Source: Pseudoselenomonas ruminantium
GTDB lineage: Bacteria > Bacillota > Negativicutes > Selenomonadales > Selenomonadaceae
Length of the DNA stretch: 64,000 bases
Direction: 5' to 3'
NCBI RefSeq assembly: GCF_900142515.1
Contig: NZ_FRBC01000007.1
Location: forward strand, 60,935 to 124,934
Under the pieces are notes generated by a model. That model did not search any database, was not told the origin of the DNA, and saw nothing but the letters and a program-made list of their open reading frames with translations. The translations under genes and the position numbers were made by a program. Below are positions 53,922-61,304 of this stretch, one piece after another; within the stretch, counting starts at the first letter, position 1, and the number at the start of each line of letters is the position of its first letter.

Positions 53922-55457
53922 TCACCACGGTGTAAACTGCCAACGTAAACTGATCTGGTTCGTCTTGGATTTATAACGGACAATAATCTGCGAACAATGC
54001 AGATCATGGTACCAATAATAGTCAATATTTTTCCATTTCCGATGATCCAAATCATACTTCGTGCCCACAGCAACGCGATTGATATCATCGATCCGATAAC
54101 TGAAGCCGCCTTCCAGCTTCTTGGAATAGCCATCATTATCGTAATCAAACAACGTATTGCTCTGATTCTTCTTATTGTAATGATATCCTGCGTAGGCAGC
54201 CCATCTGTCATTGAAATCCTTGGTCATCACAGCATCATAGCTCCAGCCATTCACCCGGGAGTCATCATAGGATTCACGGGTAATGCTGTAACCGGTTTTC
54301 AGATACAAGGTGTAACGATGGAATTTGATCGGGTCATACCCCAATGACGCACCGTACTCCGAATGATTACTGTGCACGCCATTGCCATACCAACGGCCAT
54401 ATTCAGTCCCCAAGCCATAAATGAAATGTGACTTGCCGATATGATCACTATAATTCCAGAACACGGACGGTTCCTTCTTGATCCACTTGCTGTCACCATC
54501 TTCAAAATGCCCATAGGTGACCCCCGTCTTCATGCCGCGATTCTGCCAGGTCAGGTCATAATTACTGCGCCAGCCATCCTTGGTATTCACATGGAGGTTG
54601 GTGTTCACATTCAGATTGGGCCGGACGGGGAATGACAGATCCCATCGGATATATGCCCCATCATCACTGTTATAGCCCACCCGCGGGAACACATGATCTT
54701 TCTTGTCTGGCGATGTGTCTACCTCATAATGCTTGCGTGTGAAGAGAGTCTTGCCCCGCACATGGAATCTCACATTCTCCAAAACAATTTTCTGCTGTGG
54801 ATAGTAGGTGAGCTTATCGGCGCTCAGATGATAATCCGGTTTCTTCGCACCGCACTTCGTTTCCGTGCCATTGTAGACCACGATCTTGTCGGGATAGAAT
54901 TCAAAGCGCTTGCCCGTGATGTAATGCGCACCGACCTTGCCTGTTGCATCTTCAATGGAGCCGGTCTTCTTGCCATAATTATAATGTGCCTTGTATCCAT
55001 CCAGCGTGATGCGCATCTCGTTCTTGGGCACCTGCAGGATATGCGCCTTGTCCGGGATATCCACTTCCTGACGCTTGGTGTTGCCTGTAACCAATTCCCC
55101 TTGATAACGACGTGCATCCATCTGCAGGATATCGACCTTGCCCTTGGCGGTGAAGCTGCCATCCCGCTCATCATAAACCAGTTCTTCACCTTCAAAGACT
55201 GCCGGGACAGCCTCTTTCTTGGGATCGAAGGGATGGTTCAGATTCTTCTCCAGCGCCTTCGCATCTGCCAACAGTTTCTTCTGTTCTTCCGTCAGGCGGT
55301 TCTCCCGCTCAGCCCGATGTTCATTTTCGATATAATCCAGGGCTTCGATACCCGTATCGGAATCTGCGCGATAAGTGTTGTCAGCAGCTGCCGTCCCACT
55401 TATCAAAGGCAGGGTCAATGCAACCGTGAGCACCCCCGCCAGCCTGTGTTTATTCAT
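53922..55457 (-). CDS. Short LptD-like LPS-assembly protein
   Basis: This 511-residue exported protein has a signal peptide and then an OstA/LptA-like periplasmic domain (about 90-270; VFEGEELVYDERDGSFTAKG). The rest is a beta-barrel of alternating aromatic strands ending in LRWQFTPW. It should receive LPS from the periplasmic bridge and insert it in the outer leaflet. E. coli LptD is near 780 residues, so this form is clearly shorter. I chose the ATG at 55457 with AGGAG eight bases upstream. No LptE is visible. Two cysteines of the mature part suggest little disulfide bonding. Confidence 0.8.
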   Translation of the reverse strand: MNKHRLAGVLTVALTLPLISGTAAADNTYRADSDTGIEALDYIENEHRAERENRLTEEQKKLLADAKALEKNLNHPFDPKKEAVPAVFEGEELVYDERDGSFTAKGKVDILQMDARRYQGELVTGNTKRQEVDIPDKAHILQVPKNEMRITLDGYKAHYNYGKKTGSIEDATGKVGAHYITGKRFEFYPDKIVVYNGTETKCGAKKPDYHLSADKLTYYPQQKIVLENVRFHVRGKTLFTRKHYEVDTSPDKKDHVFPRVGYNSDDGAYIRWDLSFPVRPNLNVNTNLHVNTKDGWRSNYDLTWQNRGMKTGVTYGHFEDGDSKWIKKEPSVFWNYSDHIGKSHFIYGLGTEYGRWYGNGVHSNHSEYGASLGYDPIKFHRYTLYLKTGYSITRESYDDSRVNGWSYDAVMTKDFNDRWAAYAGYHYNKKNQSNTLFDYDNDGYSKKLEGGFSYRIDDINRVAVGTKYDLDHRKWKNIDYYWYHDLHCSQIIVRYKSKTNQISLRWQFTPW

Positions 55458-55569
55458 CAAAGATTCTCCTATCGTTTAGGAATTCAACTTTCTCGTCAAT
55501 CTTCTATATTATAACGCTTATCCATGTATTTTTCCATAAAAAGTATTATAAAGCCCTCCCCTTCAAGGA

Positions 55570-55608
55570 CGCAAAGCGCGGGTGTCCACTGGACACCCGC
55601 GCTTTGCG
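55570..55608. repeat. 18-bp perfect inverted repeat
   Basis: The arms 55570-55587 and 55591-55608 match perfectly around the loop ACT. It lies between the aspA stop and the LptD-like gene. No T run follows on either strand, so it is not a standard terminator, although a hairpin this strong could still stop transcription or protect the aspA 3' end. Confidence 0.7.
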
Positions 55609-55664
55609 CTACCTTCCCAAAAGGGAGATAGCTGCTTATATGGAAATGTTATTTGTCTGGCGAT

Positions 55665-57056
55665 TTATTTGCCGGCAATACCCGGAGTCGTCATTTCCTT
55701 CGGCTGCAGGATCTTCTCCATCTGTTCCTTGGAGATAAGGCCCTTCTCGAGGATGACTTCACGCACCGGACGGCCCGTATTGTAGGCTTCCTTGGCAATC
55801 ATTGCGGAGTTCTCATAGCCGATATGCGGCAGCATAGCCGTGACGATCCCCACGCTCTTGTCGAGCCATTCCTGGCACTGTTCCTTATTGGGCTGCAGAT
55901 CGAGGAGCAGCTTGTCCACGAAAGTATCTACTGCATTGGTCAGATACTTCATGGAGTTGAACAGATTGAAGCTGATGACCGGCTCCATGACGTTGAGTTC
56001 GAACTGGCCGTTCTCAACACCCAGGGATACCGCGATATCATTAGCCACCACCTGATAGCAGGCCTGGTCGAGAACTTCAGCGATAACGGGGTTGACCTTG
56101 CCCGGCATGATGGAGGAACCCGGCTGACGCATGGGCAGCTTGAGCTCGTTGAGACCGCAGCGCGGACCAGAAGCCATCAGACGGAAATCATTGGCCATCT
56201 TGATGAGCACGAGAGCCGTGGTCTTCATGGCGCTGGACACATCGGAGAAGCCGTCCGTGTTGTTGGTGGCATCGATGATGTTGTCAGCAGTCACATATTT
56301 CTCGCCGGTCACTTCCGACAGGGTTTCGGCAACTTTCTTGATGTATTCCGGTTCAGCATTGAGACCGGTACCTACTGCCGTACCGCCCATGTTCACCACA
56401 TGGATGGTGTCAATGGCATGATTGATGCGTTCAGCACCGCGGCGCACAGCCGATGCATAGGACTGCATTTCCTGTCCCAGCGTGATGGGTACAGCATCCT
56501 GCAGATGCGTACGGCCCATCTTGAGGATATCCTTGAATTCCTCACCCTTGTTGTCCAGCTCCTTGGCCAGTCTTTCGAGAGCTGCCGTCAGTTTCTTGCC
56601 TTTGTAGGAAAGGCAGACCTTGATGCTGGTGGGGAAGGTATCGTTCGTGGACTGAGCCATATTGGCATGGTTGTTCGGGCTGATGATATCATAGCTGCCT
56701 TTCGGTTTGCCAATGATTTCCAATGCCCGGTTGCAGAGAACTTCGTTGACATTCATGTTCACAGAAGTACCGGCACCACCCTGAATCGGGTCTACAGGGA
56801 ACTGATCCAACATCTTGCCAGCGATGATTTCGTCAGCAGCCTGGATCAGCGGTTCGCCAACTTCTTTCGGCATGCGGCCAGTGGACATATTCGCCATAAT
56901 GGTGGCCTTCTTTACCTTGGCATAAGCCTGCACGAAGTCAGTATCGATCCGCTGCCCCGTGATCTTGAAATTCTCCATTGCACGGGTGGTCTGCACACCA
57001 TAGTATACATCATCCGGTACCTGCAGTTCACCAAGGAAATCATGCTCTGTTCTCAT
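55665..57056 (-). CDS. aspA: Aspartate ammonia-lyase
   Basis: The 463-residue enzyme converts aspartate to fumarate and ammonia. It has the family features TSVNMNVNEVLCNRALEIIG, GRTHLQDAVPITLGQE and the signature loop GSSIMPGKVNPV. The start at 57056 gives MRTEHDFLGELQVP, as in other aspartases. Fumarate can then be reduced to succinate, which Selenomonas-type bacteria make. The dicarboxylate transporter gene adjacent and the divergent two-component system suggest a common aspartate/dicarboxylate circuit. Confidence 0.96.
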   Translation of the reverse strand: MRTEHDFLGELQVPDDVYYGVQTTRAMENFKITGQRIDTDFVQAYAKVKKATIMANMSTGRMPKEVGEPLIQAADEIIAGKMLDQFPVDPIQGGAGTSVNMNVNEVLCNRALEIIGKPKGSYDIISPNNHANMAQSTNDTFPTSIKVCLSYKGKKLTAALERLAKELDNKGEEFKDILKMGRTHLQDAVPITLGQEMQSYASAVRRGAERINHAIDTIHVVNMGGTAVGTGLNAEPEYIKKVAETLSEVTGEKYVTADNIIDATNNTDGFSDVSSAMKTTALVLIKMANDFRLMASGPRCGLNELKLPMRQPGSSIMPGKVNPVIAEVLDQACYQVVANDIAVSLGVENGQFELNVMEPVISFNLFNSMKYLTNAVDTFVDKLLLDLQPNKEQCQEWLDKSVGIVTAMLPHIGYENSAMIAKEAYNTGRPVREVILEKGLISKEQMEKILQPKEMTTPGIAGK

Positions 57057-57242
57057 TTTTATCCACGTTCCTTTCCATCTTATATAGAAACAACACACAT
57101 CACATTTTTAACCGCCAGAGATTGCCGCGTTTTTTATCGTTTGGCACCAATCTCTTGACTTGTTTCTCATTGTATCATGTATACAGAATACATGCAAGTA
57201 CATTTTTGAAAAATTGTCCACAAATTTACTTGAGGTAATCCC

Positions 57243-57262
57243 GGCGCCCAAGAATGGGCGCC
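57243..57262. terminator. GGCGCCC hairpin after the DASS transporter
   Basis: GGCGCCC (57243-57249) pairs with GGGCGCC (57256-57262) over a six-base loop, just behind the transporter stop. The T-rich side is on the plus strand, so as a minus-strand terminator it is weak. Confidence 0.5.
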
Positions 57263-57270
57263 TTCTTTAC

Positions 57271-58695
57271 TTACAACATTCCAATGATCTTCATGATCGG
57301 CAGGCCAACGCCCATCCAGACCACGATATGCAACACCGTGATGATGAAACCGATCTTCCACCATTCGCCCTGGCCCATGAAGCCGGCACCGAAGAAAATC
57401 GGAGTAACGCCGCAACCATAATGCGTGAGGAAGGATGCACTGTTGCAGAGTGCACCGAACAGGATCAGCACGCCCAGTACCGGAGCACCGGCAGCTACGA
57501 GGATCGTGGCAAAAGCTGCAAACAAAGCCATGATATGAGCAGAGTTACTAGCCAGCAGATAATGAGCCATGGTATAGATAATGCTCAGCACTACCAGCAT
57601 GGTCAGCCATTCCATGCCTGCAAACTGCGCAGCCATCACATCCGCGAACCATTTCATCAGACCGAATTTGGACAGGAAGGCGGCCATATTGACCAACACG
57701 CCCATCCAGACGAGTACATCCCAGGCGGCATGCTGATGTGCCACATCAGACCAATCGAGGATTCTCGTCAGAAGCATTGCCGAAAGTCCCAGCAGAGCCA
57801 CAAACGCGGAATCAATGCCATGATAGGAACCGGTAGCCCAGAGAATCAAGGCAATCACGAAGATGAAGCTCAGGATTATTTCCTTCGTGCTCATGGGGCC
57901 CATCTCTGCCAGTTCCCGTTTGGCCAGTTCCATGGTTTCCGGAGTATTCTTGAGTTCCGGATTGATGAGTTTATAGAGGATATACGGCGTAGCCACGGTC
58001 AGGATCAGACCGGGGATGATGCAGGCCAGGAACCAGTCGCCCCAGCCAATGGACGTACCGAAGATCTGCTGAGCCAGCGTATTGCAGAGCACGTTGTTGG
58101 AAGCGCCCGTCAGGAAGATACAAGCAGATGTGATAACGGCAGCATAAGCACTGAACATCAGGAATGCCCCCGTACGCACATTGGTTTTCTTCTCCGCATC
58201 AGAGCCGACAGCCGCCGTGATACTGCGGACAATCGGGAAGATGATACCACCGCCGCGAGCCGTATTGGACGGCGTGAACGGTGCAATGACGAAGTCAGCG
58301 GCACTCATGACATAAGCAACCCGCAAGGTGCTGCTGCCGAACTTGGACAGGAGCATATAGGAAATGCGTTTGCCCAGACCAGTCTTGATAAAGCCTTCTG
58401 CGAACATGAAGGCCGATACGATCAGCCAGATGGTCGTATTGGAAAAGCCCGCTAAAGCCTCGCCAGTCTTCATGATCCCGAGAATCGGCAGAAGCGTCAA
58501 CGCAATCAGGGCAATCGCACCGATTGGCATCGGCTGGAGAATGAAACCGGCAATAGTGGCAATGAAGATTGCCAACAGGCCCCAGGCCTGAGCCGTTACT
58601 CCGGCAGGTGCCGGAATGAACCAGATGATAGCACCGATGGCCACGCACATCAGGCCACGGATCAGCGGGCTCAACCCGCCTTTAGAATCAGACAT
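57271..58695 (-). CDS. DASS family sodium/dicarboxylate transporter
   Basis: The 474-residue inner-membrane protein has about 12 hydrophobic segments and the two SNT-type motifs of the DASS (SLC13, CitT) family, PFTPSNTARGGGI near residue 140 and LTGASNN near 200, plus LASNSAHI near 380. It moves malate, succinate, fumarate or 2-oxoglutarate with sodium or by exchange. The location next to aspA points to fumarate or succinate. GGAGGG precedes the ATG. Its promoter region is shared with the divergent two-component system and holds a GlnL-like operator. Confidence 0.9.
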   Translation of the reverse strand: MSDSKGGLSPLIRGLMCVAIGAIIWFIPAPAGVTAQAWGLLAIFIATIAGFILQPMPIGAIALIALTLLPILGIMKTGEALAGFSNTTIWLIVSAFMFAEGFIKTGLGKRISYMLLSKFGSSTLRVAYVMSAADFVIAPFTPSNTARGGGIIFPIVRSITAAVGSDAEKKTNVRTGAFLMFSAYAAVITSACIFLTGASNNVLCNTLAQQIFGTSIGWGDWFLACIIPGLILTVATPYILYKLINPELKNTPETMELAKRELAEMGPMSTKEIILSFIFVIALILWATGSYHGIDSAFVALLGLSAMLLTRILDWSDVAHQHAAWDVLVWMGVLVNMAAFLSKFGLMKWFADVMAAQFAGMEWLTMLVVLSIIYTMAHYLLASNSAHIMALFAAFATILVAAGAPVLGVLILFGALCNSASFLTHYGCGVTPIFFGAGFMGQGEWWKIGFIITVLHIVVWMGVGLPIMKIIGML

Positions 58696-58751
58696 CTCTA
58701 ATCCCTCCTAAAAATATGAATCCCTTACATAAGCCACTCTTATCTGCGAAA

Positions 58752-58780
58752 TTGACTTATGATATAATTGATGATAATAA
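58752..58780 (+). promoter_or_regulatory. Promoter of the two-component system
   Basis: TTGACT (58752-58757) and TAATAA (58775-58780) are 17 bases apart and face the histidine kinase gene, leaving a leader of about 80 bases. It overlaps the divergent transporter promoter. Confidence 0.6.
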
Positions 58781-58787
58781 TATAAAA
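58759..58787 (-). promoter_or_regulatory. Candidate promoter of the DASS transporter gene
   Basis: On the minus strand TTTTAT (58782-58787) and TATCAT (58759-58764) are 17 bases apart. The poor -35 suits an activated promoter, and the GlnL-like repeat ends eight bases before it. Confidence 0.45.
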
Positions 58788-58795
58788 GCATGACT

Positions 58796-58811
58796 ACAAA
58801 AAACTACGAAA
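58796..58811 (-). promoter_or_regulatory. Direct repeat resembling the GlnL operator
   Basis: The minus strand reads TTTCGT, four bases, TTTTGT. From memory the Bacillus GlnL site is TTTTGT-N4-TTTTGT, so this differs at one position. It sits just upstream of the transporter promoter and within the leader of the two-component operon that encodes a GlnL-like regulator. Confidence 0.5.
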
Positions 58812-58869
58812 TCCGATTGATTAACGAAATTTATTTTTTCATTTATTTTTTTCAGTTTAGGAGCGCTTT

Positions 58870-60222
58870 ATGAACAACGAAAAAATCACCCGTCAGGATT
58901 GGATGGTTCTCCTGTTTATGATTATCTTGGTACCACTGGCCGGCGAACCCAAGATGCACCCCTTCAGCGGTGATTTCGCTAATTTCCGCGTCAGCTTCGG
59001 TTCGCCGGTTTTCCTGCTATTCCTGATCTGGCTCAGTAATTTTCCCCGGCTGTTCACCGGTGCAGTCGCGGGCATAGCTGTCATGCTCTTCCGCATGGGA
59101 CTGGATATGTTCTATGGCGTCGAATTCCCTGCTGCCCTGATCGAACATATCCCCAACTTCTTCTACTACTTCATCTATTCCCTGTTCTTCGCCCTGCCAC
59201 AGCTCTCCCGCAAGTCCATATATGAGCAGGCCTTGGGAATTGCCTTCTGGGCTATCATTGCCGAGATTTTCGCCAGCGTCGGTGAGTTGGCCGCTATGAA
59301 TGCCATCGCCTATCAGCAGGCAGAGAGCTTTACGCTCGGCATGCTGGGCAGGCTGGTGCTTATCGCCATCCTGCGCTGTTTCTTCATCCTATCCTTCTTC
59401 TTCCTGTTCCAGCTTTACAACACCGAAATGCGCCTGGCCCGCAAGACAAAGGAAAAAGACCGGCTTACCACCTTGATTGCCGGTCTCTATGAAGAGGTAT
59501 TCGAACTCAAGAACTCCCTGCAGAACGCGGAAGACATCACCCACGACTGCTACAATGTCTACGAGCGTCTCAAAAACGCAGCTCATACGCCAGAAGACGA
59601 AGCCATCGCCAACGAAGTCCTGCGCATTGCAGGCCAATGCCACGACATCAAGAAGAACCAGCAGCGAATTTACGCTGGCCTGCAGGAACTGACCCTGAAC
59701 CGCCGGGTAGATGACTACCTTCCCCCGCATAAAATCGTCAGACTCATGGTACATACTCAAAAAAAATATGCCCGATCCCTGCAAAAGGAAATATTTTTCC
59801 ATGTCAATGTTCCCACCGGCCTGCCTCCACTCCACTCCTTTATGCTGCTGTCCATCCTCAACAATCTTACAGCCAACGCCATTGAAGCAATCAAGACCAG
59901 AGGCACCATCAATATAACCATCATCGGCGGCACAGGCGATGGCCGGCTGAAGATTACCATTGAGAACACAGGCAGCTTCATTCCTCCCAGACGTCTGGAA
60001 CGGGTATTTACCCCCGGCTATACCACAAAATTCGACAGCACTGGCAAAGCGTCCAGCGGCGTCGGCCTGACTTATGTGAAACACCAGACTGAGACCTTGG
60101 GCGGAACAATCACACTTACCTCTGACGGCAAGGATACCGTGACCTGCCATTTGGATTTGCCCTGCCAAAAACTGCATAAACCCGCAAAGGAGATAAACTA
60201 TGAATATAATGCTGATAGATGA
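58870..60222 (+). CDS. GlnK/YcbA-like sensor histidine kinase
   Basis: The 450-residue kinase has six or so N-terminal membrane helices (residues 1-185) with no large external domain, then a helical dimerisation region with the H-box QCHDIKKNQQ near residue 260. The ATPase domain shows the N-box LNNLTANAIEAI near 335, ENTGSFIPP and GVGLTYVKHQ. The layout matches the YcbA/GlnK group, which in Bacillus senses glutamine. It overlaps its response-regulator gene by 23 bases. Divergence from a dicarboxylate transporter suggests that the signal here may be a dicarboxylate, aspartate or glutamate. Confidence 0.85.
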   Translation: MNNEKITRQDWMVLLFMIILVPLAGEPKMHPFSGDFANFRVSFGSPVFLLFLIWLSNFPRLFTGAVAGIAVMLFRMGLDMFYGVEFPAALIEHIPNFFYYFIYSLFFALPQLSRKSIYEQALGIAFWAIIAEIFASVGELAAMNAIAYQQAESFTLGMLGRLVLIAILRCFFILSFFFLFQLYNTEMRLARKTKEKDRLTTLIAGLYEEVFELKNSLQNAEDITHDCYNVYERLKNAAHTPEDEAIANEVLRIAGQCHDIKKNQQRIYAGLQELTLNRRVDDYLPPHKIVRLMVHTQKKYARSLQKEIFFHVNVPTGLPPLHSFMLLSILNNLTANAIEAIKTRGTINITIIGGTGDGRLKITIENTGSFIPPRRLERVFTPGYTTKFDSTGKASSGVGLTYVKHQTETLGGTITLTSDGKDTVTCHLDLPCQKLHKPAKEINYEYNADR

Positions 60223-61072
60223 TGATGACGCCGTCCGCATGATGTTACAGGACATCATTGAGGACTATGATCTGGGCCATGTAACGGCCTCTCTCTCCAC
60301 TGCGCTGGACCTGAGCAATGAAATGCTACTGAGCCAGCATATCGAAATCCTGATCATCGACATGCTGATGCCCGGCATTGACGGCATCCAGGCCGTGAGC
60401 CGCATCAAGGATGATTTTCCCGGCAAGATCATCATGCTTTCTCAAGTGGAAAGCAAAGACCTTGTGGGCAAGGCTTACGAAAAAGGCATTGATTACTACA
60501 TCATGAAGCCTCTGAATCGCAACGAAATCGTCAGCGTCCTAAAAAACGTCAGCGAACACCTGCGTCTGGAATCCTTCGCTCACAATCTGCAGAATTCCCT
60601 GCTGAGCCTTACCCCCCAAAAATCACCAACGCCATCCCAGCCCAAGGAAGACCGCCGCACCCGCACGGAAACCCAGCTCAAAGAATTGGGCATCCGCAGT
60701 GCTCCCGGTGCTCAGGATCTCTTGAATATAATGGCCTATATCGAAAAAAACGCCGGCGAAATCACCGCTCTCAAAACACTGTTTACCGCTGTCGCGGAAG
60801 AACAAGGCGCCGAAGACCCTGCCAGGGAAGCAAAAGCCATGGAACAACGCCTGCGCCGCACCATTTTCCAAGGGCATATCAATGTTGCCAGTATGGGCGT
60901 GCTGGACTATACCAACCCTAAATTTGAAGACTATGCGCCACTCTACTTTGACTACAACGATATCCGCAGCACGATGCGCCTGCTGGAAAATGATGAAAAA
61001 CCCACCCTTTCCCAGGTGCATATCAACATGAAAAAGTTCATCCATGCACTCTATGATGCCAAAAACAATTAA
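60200..61072 (+). CDS. GlnL/YcbB-like response regulator
   Basis: The 290-residue protein has a receiver domain (residues 1-120) with MLIDDDDAVRMML, the phosphoacceptor Asp in IEILIIDMLMPGIDG near residue 54, and the conserved Lys in YYIMKPLNRNE. The C-terminal part, starting near ETQLKELGIRSAPGAQDLLN, is the YcbB domain that binds DNA in the GlnL group. AAAGGAGA precedes the ATG, which lies inside the kinase gene. The likely targets are the divergent transporter and aspA. The stop codon TAA overlaps the first DnaA-box-like 9-mer. Confidence 0.88.
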   Translation: MNIMLIDDDDAVRMMLQDIIEDYDLGHVTASLSTALDLSNEMLLSQHIEILIIDMLMPGIDGIQAVSRIKDDFPGKIIMLSQVESKDLVGKAYEKGIDYYIMKPLNRNEIVSVLKNVSEHLRLESFAHNLQNSLLSLTPQKSPTPSQPKEDRRTRTETQLKELGIRSAPGAQDLLNIMAYIEKNAGEITALKTLFTAVAEEQGAEDPAREAKAMEQRLRRTIFQGHINVASMGVLDYTNPKFEDYAPLYFDYNDIRSTMRLLENDEKPTLSQVHINMKKFIHALYDAKNN

Positions 61073-61167
61073 TCCACAGTTATCCACAGATTTATCCACA
61101 TTATCCCCAATTGTTGGGGATAATCTGTGTATTACTATCGATGTTATCCACAGCAAACCGTGGATAA
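61070..61167. other. Cluster of seven DnaA-box-like 9-mers
   Basis: TTATCCACA occurs exactly at 61080, 61092 and 61144. Near matches are TAATCCACA at 61070, TTATCCCCA at 61101, and, on the minus strand, TTATCCCCA at 61115-61123 and TTATCCACG at 61159-61167. Two pairs form inverted repeats (61101-61123 and 61143-61168). An AT-rich stretch follows (61168-61225). This is the make-up of a replication-origin or DnaA-titration region, but no dnaA or dnaN is near. It also forms the space between the response regulator and glgB. Confidence 0.75.
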
Positions 61168-61219
61168 CTTTACACTATTACAAGTTATTCCGATAAATAA
61201 AGCGAATTTGTAAAAAATG

Positions 61220-61228
61220 TGTTATACT
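61220..61228 (+). promoter_or_regulatory. Extended -10 promoter of glgB
   Basis: TGT directly precedes TATACT (61223-61228), an extended -10 element. No convincing -35 is seen. The leader to glgB would be about 70 bases. Confidence 0.5.
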
Positions 61229-61272
61229 AAGTTTGTTTGTTAGGGAAAATTTTATCAAGTTAGGGGGATAGG

Positions 61273-61296
61273 CTCCGACAGACAGGACTGTTGGAG
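61273..61296 (+). promoter_or_regulatory. Leader hairpin covering the glgB ribosome-binding site
   Basis: CTCCGACAG (61273-61281) pairs with CTGTTGGAG (61288-61296) with one G-T pair and a six-base loop. The second arm contains GGAG, eight bases before the glgB ATG, so the site would be hidden when folded. Confidence 0.5.
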
Positions 61297-61304
61297 CGAG
61301 ATTA

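Noticed and set aside
61070..61167. Declaring the DnaA-box cluster to be the chromosomal origin
   Set aside because: No dnaA or dnaN is in the window and genome-scale skew cannot be seen, so I call it only a DnaA-box cluster.
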